From JAULUH01 sp032111745 (GTDB taxonomy: Bacteria > Chloroflexota > Anaerolineae > JAAEKA01), in the NCBI GenBank assembly GCA_032111745.1, contig JAULUH010000360.1, forward strand, positions 1 to 7,534: DNA of 7,534 bases, in the 5' to 3' direction. Of this stretch, positions 1 through 5,767 are shown piece after piece; the stretch's first letter is position 1, and every line of letters begins with the position of its first letter. Position numbers and translations under genes: made by a program. The notes below the pieces were generated by a model. The model was given only the letters and a program-made list of their open reading frames with translations. It did not search any database and was not told the origin of the DNA.

Positions 1-193
1 GCTGTGGTACCCGGGGCGTTGGGCATGATTGGGTGGGCGTGGGGTGGCGGCCGCCGCCACGCCTCGCCAAGCCATTCATGCCCTACTACTACCAATGACA
101 CCCTTAACATTATAGCCTACCTGAGGCGACAGCGAAAACTCCGATACCAACCACCACGCCCGAGCCCCAGGCCACCGGCCCGCAAAAAGAGGA

Positions 194-224
194 GTGCGCC
201 TCGGTCAGCCCGGCCGAGACGCAC
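194..224. repeat. Strong imperfect hairpin (11-position stem, one mismatch)
   Basis: Bases 194-204 pair with 214-224 at ten of eleven positions (one C/A mismatch at 199/219), around a 9-nt loop. Read on the minus strand, the stem is followed five bases later by TTTTT (plus-strand A-run at 184-188), which resembles an intrinsic terminator for minus-strand transcription. No minus-strand gene to the right would need it, so it may instead be part of a structured leader or an RNA. The hairpin itself is visible; its function is not. Confidence 0.5.
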
Positions 225-291
225 AAAGGGAGGGGGAAGGAAGGGTAACGCAAGACACCCTATAGACGAAGCCTTCGGTCCTACGGTTCCC

Positions 292-314
292 GGCCACATT
301 GACAATTTGTGGCC
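292..314. promoter_or_regulatory. 23-bp inverted repeat over the -35 box, candidate operator
   Basis: Perfect 7-bp half-sites GGCCACA (292-298) and TGTGGCC (308-314) flank a 9-nt centre that contains the -35 hexamer; an inner ATTG-A-CAAT dyad lies at 298-306. A dimeric regulator bound here would compete with RNA polymerase for the histidine kinase promoter. OmpR/PhoB regulators usually bind direct repeats, so the neighbouring response regulator is not the obvious ligand. The operator role is inferred from position and symmetry only. Confidence 0.5.
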
Positions 315-327
315 TATTGGTTAAGAT
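299..327 (+). promoter_or_regulatory. Sigma-70-type promoter of the histidine kinase operon
   Basis: TTGACA at 299-304 is a perfect -35 box. After exactly 17 nt comes TAAGAT at 322-327, matching four of six positions of TATAAT. Transcription should begin near base 334-337, at or just before the ATG at 337, giving a leaderless or near-leaderless message. This fits the lack of a Shine-Dalgarno sequence before that ATG. Confidence 0.7.
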
Positions 328-336
328 TCCTGCATC

Positions 337-1935
337 ATGCAATCATTGCAGCTCCGCCAGCGGGAGTATCTACTGCAGATCAGTCGTGCTATGACGGCTC
401 AACTGGATCTGGCTTCCCTGCTGCGCCTGATTCTGAACAACGCCACCGACATGCTGGGCGGCCAGGTCGGACTCATCGTCCTGCGCCAGCCCGACGGCCG
501 CCTGGCCCCCCAGGCCGTGTACGGCATCCCCAAGGCCCGGTTGGCTCGGCTGGCGCCCCTGCTGGCCGAGCTCTCCGATCTGGCGCCGTCCGGCGATGGC
601 CGCCTGGCCCTGCCCGAGCTCTCCCTGCCCCTCCTATCCGCCGCAGCCGGCGTCCCCCTGCGCCAGGTCGTGAATTTGCCCCTGCGCATCGGCGATGAGC
701 TGCTGGGCGCTATCTATGTCTTTCGCACCGGCGGGGCTGCCTTCGGTACCAACGAACGCCAGCTGCTGCAAAGCTTCGCCGATCAGGCCGCTATTGCCGT
801 GCGCAATGCCCGCCTCTACGAGGAGGTGGTAGCTGAGAAGAAACAGCTGGACGCCATCGTCGAGAACAGCGCCGATGGCGTGATGATCCTCTCGCCGGAT
901 CGTCGCATCCAGGTCATGAACCGTACCCTGTCCGCCATGACCGGCTGGCCTCCTGAGGAGGCCATTGGCGAACCCTGCTGGAAGGTTCTCCCCCTGGAGA
1001 CAACTTCCCCTCTGCCCCATCCCTGCTCCACCGATGAGTTGGCCATGGAGCTACCCGAGGGCCAATCACTGTCCGTGGAGGGCGAACTCACCCGGCCGGG
1101 CGGCTCCAAGCTCACCCTTGGAGTCACCTATACTCCTCTCTACGATGATGACGGCCAGCTCATCAACATCATCGTCAACGTCATGGACATCACGCGCTTC
1201 CGTGAGGCCGAACGTCTAAAGTCCACCTTCGTCAGCGTGATCTCGCACGAGCTCAAGACACCCGTCTCTCTGATCAAGGGCTACGCCAGCACCCTCAGCC
1301 GTTCCGACGCCGCCTGGGACGTCGAAACCCTGCGCGAGGGCCTCGAGGTCATCGAGGAGGAGGCCGACCGCCTCAACTATCTCATCGATAACCTGCTGGA
1401 TGCCAGCCGTATCCAGGCCGGTGCCTTCCGGCTGGACCTGGGCGATGTGAACCTGGAGCGCCTGGCTCAGAAATCCGTCGACGGTTTTCGCCTCCAGACC
1501 GGCCAGCATCAGTTCGATCTGGACTTCCCGGCGGACCTGCCTACCGTAGTGGCCGACGAAACCCGCTTGCGCCAGGTGCTGGACAACCTGATCAGCAACG
1601 CCATCAAGTACTCCCCCGAAGGGGGCACCATCCGTATCGGTGCCTGGCAGGACCGCAATGCCGTCACCACCTACGTGGCCGATCAGGGCATCGGCATCCC
1701 GGCCGATGAGCAGAGCCGGCTTTTTGACAGCTTCTATCGGGTCGATTCGGGGCTGCGCCGCCAGACCAAGGGCACCGGCCTTGGTCTGTACCTGTCCAAG
1801 GCCATCGTCGAGGCCCATGATGGACAGTTCTGGGTGCGCAGCGAGCCTGGCCAGGGGTCCACATTCTTCTTCAGCCTGCCGTTGGGCAACGGAACGGTTG
1901 GCCCACCAGATGGAGCAAACAGCCACCATGCCTGA
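337..1935 (+). CDS. Soluble GAF-PAS sensor histidine kinase
   Basis: Sensor kinase of a two-component system (532 aa) that would autophosphorylate on histidine and pass the phosphate to the regulator encoded next. Order: a short leading helix, GAF domain (about 20-165), PAS domain (about 171-290), HisKA with the H-box SHELKTP (H304), and HATPase_c with N-box N421, G1 box DQGIGIP (449-455) and G2 box GTGLGLY (479-485). All catalytic motifs look intact. There is no hydrophobic segment long enough to span a membrane, so it should sense a cytoplasmic signal. The PAS domain has cysteines in PCW and HPCS contexts, reminiscent of Cys-bearing PAS domains, but no full CxxC pair. The ATG at 337 was chosen because the helix that follows it is typical of the lead-in to a GAF domain; it has no Shine-Dalgarno but sits at the predicted transcript start. 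An ATG at 391 is the alternative. The ligand is unknown. Confidence 0.93.
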   Translation: MQSLQLRQREYLLQISRAMTAQLDLASLLRLILNNATDMLGGQVGLIVLRQPDGRLAPQAVYGIPKARLARLAPLLAELSDLAPSGDGRLALPELSLPLLSAAAGVPLRQVVNLPLRIGDELLGAIYVFRTGGAAFGTNERQLLQSFADQAAIAVRNARLYEEVVAEKKQLDAIVENSADGVMILSPDRRIQVMNRTLSAMTGWPPEEAIGEPCWKVLPLETTSPLPHPCSTDELAMELPEGQSLSVEGELTRPGGSKLTLGVTYTPLYDDDGQLINIIVNVMDITRFREAERLKSTFVSVISHELKTPVSLIKGYASTLSRSDAAWDVETLREGLEVIEEEADRLNYLIDNLLDASRIQAGAFRLDLGDVNLERLAQKSVDGFRLQTGQHQFDLDFPADLPTVVADETRLRQVLDNLISNAIKYSPEGGTIRIGAWQDRNAVTTYVADQGIGIPADEQSRLFDSFYRVDSGLRRQTKGTGLGLYLSKAIVEAHDGQFWVRSEPGQGSTFFFSLPLGNGTVGPPDGANSHHA

Positions 1936-2641
1936 AGGGAAACGCATCCTGATCGTCGACGACGAGCCCCGCATTCGCCACTTCGTGCGCATGAACCTCC
2001 AGCTGGAGAACTTTCAGGTCAGCGAGGCCAGCAACGGGCTGGAGGCCGTGCGCAAGGTGCGGGAGGAGATGCCTGACCTGGCCGTCCTGGACGTGGAAAT
2101 GCCCAAGTTGGACGGTTTCGAGACCCTGGCCGAGATCCGGCGCACCTCGCCGGTGCCTGTCATCATGCTCACCGTCCGGGGAGACGAGGAGGATCGTATC
2201 AAGGGGCTCGACCTGGGTGCCGACGACTATGTCACCAAGCCCTTCAGCGCCCGGGAGCTGGTCAGCCGGATCAACGCCGTCCTACGCCGTGTCGAATTGA
2301 GCTTGCCTGCTGAGCGCAGCAATCGTATCGACATCGACGATCGCCTGACTGTGGACTTCGACCGCCGCGAGGTCCTGGTGGACGGCGAGCCGGTCAAGCT
2401 GCGCCCAACCGAGTACCGGCTGCTCTATCACCTGGTGCAGAACGCCGGCTGGACCATGACCCACGAGCAGCTCCTGTCCAAGGTCTGGGGGCCGGAGTAT
2501 GTGGACGACAACCAGCTGCTGCGGCTCTACGTCACCTATTTGCGGCAGAAGATCGAACCCGACCCATCTAACCCGCGCTATATCTTCAACGAGCGCGGGG
2601 TCGGCTACCGTTTCGCCGATTTTCGGCGCCAGTCCCAGTGA
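1928..2641 (+). CDS. OmpR/PhoB-family response regulator
   Basis: DNA-binding response regulator (237 aa), the likely partner of the kinase whose 3' end it overlaps by 8 nt. The N-terminal receiver domain (about 5-122) has the acidic pocket D11-D12, phospho-acceptor D55 (LDVEMP), T82 and K104 in the KPF motif. The C-terminal winged-helix domain (about 135-232) shows the family pattern, including RPTEYRLL, LLRLYVTYLRQKI and GVGYRF. Length is normal for the family. The ATG at 1928 is preceded by GGAG at 1912-1915, a slightly long spacing; an in-frame ATG at 1910 would add six residues (MEQTAT) and cannot be excluded. The overlap indicates co-transcription and probably coupled translation. Target genes are unknown; its own operon is a reasonable guess only. 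Confidence 0.95.
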   Translation: MPEGKRILIVDDEPRIRHFVRMNLQLENFQVSEASNGLEAVRKVREEMPDLAVLDVEMPKLDGFETLAEIRRTSPVPVIMLTVRGDEEDRIKGLDLGADDYVTKPFSARELVSRINAVLRRVELSLPAERSNRIDIDDRLTVDFDRREVLVDGEPVKLRPTEYRLLYHLVQNAGWTMTHEQLLSKVWGPEYVDDNQLLRLYVTYLRQKIEPDPSNPRYIFNERGVGYRFADFRRQSQ

Positions 2642-2650
2642 TCCACTAGA

Positions 2651-2656
2651 GGAGGA
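2651..2656 (+). promoter_or_regulatory. Shine-Dalgarno of the GYD-domain gene
   Basis: GGAGGA lies 6 nt before the ATG at 2663, close to ideal. It contrasts with the missing or weak sites before the histidine kinase and nucleoside kinase genes, so this small protein may be made at a higher level than its operon neighbours. Confidence 0.75.
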
Positions 2657-2662
2657 CATCCC

Positions 2663-2947
2663 ATGCCTACCTACATCCTGCTCAGCACGCTGACCGACGA
2701 AGGCGCGGCCACGCTGAAATACAAGCCCGGCCGGCTGAAGGAGGTCAACGAGGAGCTCAAGGAGCTCGGCGCCCTGGTTAAGGAGCAATTCGCCGTGCTC
2801 GGGCCCTACGATTTTGTTAACATCGTGGAAGCACCCGACAATGAGACCATCGCCCGCGTCTCCATCGAGCTGTCTGCACGCGGTAGCATCCGTATCCTGA
2901 CCCTGCCCGCCGTGCCCATCGACGACTTCATCGATAGCCTGAGCTGA
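2663..2947 (+). CDS. GYD-domain small protein
   Basis: A 94-aa protein resembling the GYD family (Pfam PF08734), small proteins expected to adopt a dimeric ferredoxin-like alpha/beta fold and lacking an established biochemical role. Supporting features are the start MPTYILLSTLTDEG, a helical charged stretch with a lysine-rich KYKPGRLKEV segment, the signature LGPYDFVNIVEAPDNET (residues about 46-62; the family GYD triplet appears here as PYD), and a final strand after RGSIRILTL. There is no signal peptide or membrane segment, so it is cytosolic. It follows the response regulator by 21 nt and should be in the same operon. A ligand-binding or modulator role for the two-component system or the downstream kinase is speculation. 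The family assignment is fairly secure; function is unknown. Confidence 0.85.
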   Translation: MPTYILLSTLTDEGAATLKYKPGRLKEVNEELKELGALVKEQFAVLGPYDFVNIVEAPDNETIARVSIELSARGSIRILTLPAVPIDDFIDSLS

Positions 2948-2986
2948 GCCGTCGCAATCGCTCGTGGTGACGGCTTCAGCCGTCGC
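2947..2986 (+). repeat. Competing inverted repeats at the GYD/nucleoside kinase junction
   Basis: AGCCGTCGC occurs twice (2947-2955 and 2978-2986), with the inverse GACGGCT between them at 2969-2975. The middle copy can pair with either flanking copy, so two mutually exclusive hairpins are possible. The downstream one is tight (GACGGC, TTCA loop, GCCGTC). No T-run follows, so it is not an ordinary terminator. It may be a dispersed REP-type palindrome, an mRNA-processing or stabilising hairpin, or a translational switch for the next gene. Confidence 0.5.
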
Positions 2987-3020
2987 TGCCAACATCGACC
3001 TTGATACGGGTTCCCAACCT

Positions 3021-4799
3021 ATGGCCGCAACGACCATGCCTGCACGCGCTCCCCAGCGCCCATCACCCCTCGAGTCCCAGATCTTCCCCTCGCGGCCGCG
3101 GGAGACAGTCCAGGTGCGGTTCGACGATGGCCGCATCTTCGAAGGTCCCCCCGGCTATACCCTTGAGCACTTCGCCTGCATCGCCAATCCCGATCCCGAG
3201 CTGATCTACGTGGCCGCCGTGGTCGACGGCGCGCTGGTCGAGCTCACCATGCCCGTCCTGCGCGACCTGGACGTGCGGCTCATCGACCTGGGCGATCAGG
3301 ACGGCATGCGCATCTATCGCCGTTCCCTGACCTTCATGCTGGTGGCCGCAGTGCGCGAGCTCTTTCCGGGCTCCCGCCTTCATATCGAACACTCCATGAC
3401 CTTCGGCGGGCTCTATTGCCATACCGAGGGCCGGCCCGCCTTCACACCGGAGGAACTGCAGCGTATCGAGCACCGTATGCACGAGCTCGTGCAGCAGAAC
3501 CTGCCCATCAAGCGTGATGAGCTGTCCATCGAGGATGCCGTGACCGAGTTCCGGCAACGGGGCGACGAGGAGAAGGCCAGCCTCCTGGCTCAGTCCAACA
3601 AGCGCGCCGTGGCTATCTACCAACTGGACCATGCCCGCGACCATTTTCACGGCTACATGGTGCCCGGAACCGGCTATCTGCGCTGGTTTGACCTGGTCCC
3701 CTACGCCGCCGGCTTCGTCTTGCACTACCCCCGGCGCCACGAACCTACCAGGTTGCAGCCCTTCGAGGCCTCCGCGCGCTTGGTCCAGGTATTCCATGAG
3801 TACAGCCAGTGGCTGGAGCTAATAGACGTGCGCAACCTGCCTGCGCTCAACCGGGCCGTGGTAGATGGCCGCATTCGCGAGGTCGTGCTGGTATCTGAGG
3901 CTCTGCACGAGCAGCGCATCGCTGCCATCGCCAGTGCCATCTCCGCGGAGCACGACCGGGTAGCCGCCGTCCTGATCGCCGGCCCCTCCTCCTCAGGCAA
4001 GACCACCTTCGCCCGCCGCTTGTCCGTCCAACTGCTGGCCAACGGCCTGCAGCCGGTGGCCCTCAGCCTGGATGACTGGTTTGTCGATCGGGAATTCACT
4101 CCGCTGGACGACGAGGGCAAACACGACTTCGAGGCCTTGCAGGCCATCGACCTGGAGCTGTTCAACGCCGATCTCCAGCATCTCATGGCCGGCCGGAGCG
4201 TCACCCTGCCCCACTATAACTTCCACACCGGCCAGCGCGAGACAGGCCAGACGCTGCAGATTACACCCCAGCACATCATCCTGGTGGAGGGCATCCACGG
4301 GCTGAACCCACAGCTGGTGCCGGAGATACCGGCCGAGCGCCTGTACCGTATCTACATTTCCGCCCTGACCCAGCTCAACCTGGATCGTCACAATCGCGTC
4401 TCCACCACCGACACCCGCATCATCCGCCGCATTGTGCGCGACGCCGCCCGGCGTGGCTATACGGCCGCCGATACCATTGCCCGCTGGCCCAGCGTCCAGA
4501 GGGGCGAGTGGCAGTGGATCTTCCCGTACCAGGAATACGCCGACGTCATGTTCAACTCCGCCCTGGTCTATGAGCTGGCCGTGTTGCGGTCGCTAGCCGA
4601 GCCTCTGCTGCTATCGGTGGATCCGGGCACCCCTGAGCGGCTGGAGGCTGATCGCTTGTTATCCATGTTGCGCTGGTTCACGCCCTGTGCCCCCGACCTG
4701 GTGCCGGACAACTCCATCCTGCGCGAGTTTATCGGCGGATCGATCATGGAGCAGTTCCAGCCCTGGCTGCGCGCCAACCATCATCCGGTTATCGCCTGA
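3021..4799 (+). CDS. TGS-domain nucleoside (uridine-kinase-like) kinase
   Basis: Fusion protein (592 aa from this start) of the type usually annotated nucleoside kinase. Order: TGS domain (about 27-90, with DDGRIFEGPPGYTL), a region like the second additional/editing domain of threonyl-tRNA synthetase (about 91-240, with HIEHSM at 121-126 and C133-H134), then a phosphoribulokinase/uridine-kinase P-loop domain (about 310-520). The kinase part has Walker A GPSSSGKT (321-328), SLDDWF with D351 and D352, LVEGIHGLNP (421-430) and an arginine-rich lid (about 466-480). There is no aminoacylation core, so it is not a tRNA synthetase. It probably phosphorylates a nucleoside or similar small molecule with ATP in the cytosol; the substrate is unproven. 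The start is uncertain: in-frame GTG at 2964 would add 19 residues but lies in the palindromic stretch, and ATG at 3036 is also possible; none has a good ribosome site. The upstream genes are close enough for one operon. Confidence 0.88.
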   Translation: MAATTMPARAPQRPSPLESQIFPSRPRETVQVRFDDGRIFEGPPGYTLEHFACIANPDPELIYVAAVVDGALVELTMPVLRDLDVRLIDLGDQDGMRIYRRSLTFMLVAAVRELFPGSRLHIEHSMTFGGLYCHTEGRPAFTPEELQRIEHRMHELVQQNLPIKRDELSIEDAVTEFRQRGDEEKASLLAQSNKRAVAIYQLDHARDHFHGYMVPGTGYLRWFDLVPYAAGFVLHYPRRHEPTRLQPFEASARLVQVFHEYSQWLELIDVRNLPALNRAVVDGRIREVVLVSEALHEQRIAAIASAISAEHDRVAAVLIAGPSSSGKTTFARRLSVQLLANGLQPVALSLDDWFVDREFTPLDDEGKHDFEALQAIDLELFNADLQHLMAGRSVTLPHYNFHTGQRETGQTLQITPQHIILVEGIHGLNPQLVPEIPAERLYRIYISALTQLNLDRHNRVSTTDTRIIRRIVRDAARRGYTAADTIARWPSVQRGEWQWIFPYQEYADVMFNSALVYELAVLRSLAEPLLLSVDPGTPERLEADRLLSMLRWFTPCAPDLVPDNSILREFIGGSIMEQFQPWLRANHHPVIA

Positions 4800-4851
4800 T
4801 CGGGGAACCAGCTTGCAGCTGCCATCGTCTTCGACGTAGCACCTGAGCCAG

Positions 4852-4869
4852 CGGGGGACACCCGATTTT
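4852..4869 (+). terminator. Weak terminator-like hairpin after the nucleoside kinase gene
   Basis: CGGG (4852-4855) and CCCG (4861-4864) can form a 4-bp stem with a 5-nt loop, followed directly by ATTTT and a T-rich stretch. The stem is short for an intrinsic terminator, but it lies where unit 1 should end and just before the next promoter. Low confidence. Confidence 0.22.
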
Positions 4870-4877
4870 CGAGTTTC

Positions 4878-4906
4878 TTGCCATTTCCCTGGGGTTCGGT
4901 TAAAAT
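4878..4906 (+). promoter_or_regulatory. Sigma-70-type promoter of the sortase gene
   Basis: TTGCCA (4878-4883) matches the -35 consensus at five of six positions and TAAAAT (4901-4906) the -10 consensus at five of six, with exactly 17 nt between. Transcription should start near 4913, leaving a leader of about 50 nt before the GTG at 4962. It marks the start of the second transcription unit. Confidence 0.72.
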
Positions 4907-4921
4907 GAAAAGCCCTTTTCG

Positions 4922-4936
4922 GTTGCACCATGCAAC
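4922..4936 (+). promoter_or_regulatory. Small dyad in the sortase leader, candidate operator or hairpin
   Basis: GTTGCA (4922-4927) and TGCAAC (4931-4936) form a perfect inverted repeat with a 3-nt centre, at about +10 to +24 from the predicted start and 9 nt before the ribosome site. This position suits a repressor operator or a small RNA hairpin. Function is inferred from position alone. Confidence 0.4.
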
Positions 4937-4945
4937 GATCAAGCT

Positions 4946-4952
4946 GGAGGAG
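4946..4952 (+). promoter_or_regulatory. Shine-Dalgarno that fixes the sortase GTG start
   Basis: GGAGGAG lies 9 nt before GTG at 4962. The frame is open upstream to an ATG at 4905, but those codons overlap or precede the predicted transcription start, so this site strongly favours the GTG. Confidence 0.75.
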
Positions 4953-4961
4953 AGGCATCCC

Positions 4962-5762
4962 GTGAGTTCCATGCAGTCTTCAACCATGCCACGCCACGCT
5001 CGGCGCCGCCCGGCTGGCGTGCTTTCCGTAGTGACGCTGTGTGCACTGCTTCTGACTGCGGCGAGCGCCGGCTGTGGCAGCACACCCCAGCAGGTGATCG
5101 CGGAGCCAGAGCCAGCCATTGCTACTCCCACGCCGGCCCCGCCACAGCCTTTGGCCACCGCTGGCACCACCAACACCGCAGCCCCCCAACCTCCGGCGCA
5201 GTTGCCCGCACCCGGTGCCACTGTGGCCGCAACATCGCCTGCGGCCACCCCCGTTCCAGCCGTGGCCGTCACCCCGCTGACCGAGCCACCGGCATCCGGC
5301 CAGCCCAACCGGCTGGTTATCCCCAAGATTAACCTGGACGTGCCTATCGTGGATGTGGGCTGGACCGTTGTCGAGCGCCCTGACCGGCGTTACACTGAGT
5401 GGGAGACGGCTGACAACGCGGCTGGTCGCCATATCAACAGCGCCAGGCCCGGCGAACAGGGCAACGTGGTGCTGTCCGGCCACCATAATACCAGGGGCGA
5501 GGTCTTCCGGGCGATCAGCGATTTGCAGCTCGCCATTGGTGACTCGGTCTATCTCTATGACCAGGCCGGCCAGCGCTTCACCTACGTCGTCGATGAGGTG
5601 ACCGATCCGCCCCTGGTCGAGGTGGGGGCCACCGACGCGGAGCGCCTGGCCAATGCCCGCTATATCCAGCCCACCGAGGATGCCCGCGTTACCCTCGTCA
5701 CTTGCTGGCCCTATTGGAGCAACACCCACCGCGTCGTCGTCGTCGCCAGGCTGGTGCAGTAG
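4962..5762 (+). CDS. Sortase (cysteine transpeptidase) with a long Pro/Ala/Thr stalk
   Basis: Sortases cleave a sorting motif in secreted proteins and join them to a cell-surface amine. This one (266 aa from the GTG start) has a basic N-terminus (RHARRR), a hydrophobic signal/anchor (about 18-37), a low-complexity Pro/Ala/Thr-rich stalk (about 40-115) and a sortase beta-barrel (116-266). The catalytic set is visible: His174 in SGHHN, Cys248 in TLVTCWP, and Arg257 in SNTHR. The anchor ends in SAGC at Cys38, a weak lipobox-like sequence, so lipid attachment is possible but the -3 residue is poor. The class is uncertain; the motifs fit the class D/E-like sortases of non-Firmicutes. No LPXTG-type substrate lies in the window. 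The next gene begins 5 nt after its stop, indicating an operon. Its own promoter and a strong ribosome site precede it. Confidence 0.9.
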   Translation: MSSMQSSTMPRHARRRPAGVLSVVTLCALLLTAASAGCGSTPQQVIAEPEPAIATPTPAPPQPLATAGTTNTAAPQPPAQLPAPGATVAATSPAATPVPAVAVTPLTEPPASGQPNRLVIPKINLDVPIVDVGWTVVERPDRRYTEWETADNAAGRHINSARPGEQGNVVLSGHHNTRGEVFRAISDLQLAIGDSVYLYDQAGQRFTYVVDEVTDPPLVEVGATDAERLANARYIQPTEDARVTLVTCWPYWSNTHRVVVVARLVQ

Positions 5763-5767
5763 ATCCG

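Larger units (their letters stand above)
1..336. other. Intergenic/leader region before the histidine kinase gene, no confident gene
   Basis: No convincing coding gene is visible in this stretch. It holds GC-rich inverted repeats at 36-63, a minus-strand TATAAT-like box at 109-114, a strong imperfect hairpin at 194-224, a purine-rich run at about 228-245, and a plus-strand promoter with an overlapping dyad at 292-327. The plus frame starting at base 3 is open from the window edge to a TGA at 96-98 and could be the last 31 codons of an upstream gene, but the sequence is too short to identify. I compared it by eye with tmRNA, RNase P RNA, SRP RNA and tRNA hallmarks and saw no convincing match. 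Confidence 0.6.

Noticed and set aside
3..98. Possible C-terminal tail of an upstream gene ending in TGA at 96-98
   Set aside because: Only 31 codons are visible and nothing in them is recognisable; kept as a remark, not as a gene.
120..300. Candidate RNase P RNA, SRP RNA, tmRNA or tRNA
   Set aside because: Short matches such as GGAAGGAAG and TATAGAC caught the eye, but the core conserved blocks of these RNAs are absent on both strands.
4..324. Open plus-strand frame across the leader region
   Set aside because: Its product is low-complexity Pro/Arg/Gly-rich with no domain, its codon pattern differs from the real genes, and it runs through hairpins and the promoter.
1216..1992. Long minus-strand frames opposite the histidine kinase and other genes
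   Set aside because: They are complements of well-supported plus-strand genes with intact catalytic motifs, a common effect of GC-rich codon use.
2964..3020. Nucleoside kinase starting at GTG 2964
   Set aside because: Not excluded, but the extra 19 residues are encoded by the palindromic junction and lack a ribosome site; ATG 3021 was preferred.
4878..4961. Sortase start at an upstream in-frame ATG (for example 4905)
   Set aside because: It overlaps the predicted -10 box and lacks a ribosome site, whereas GTG 4962 has GGAGGAG at good spacing and begins a proper signal/anchor.
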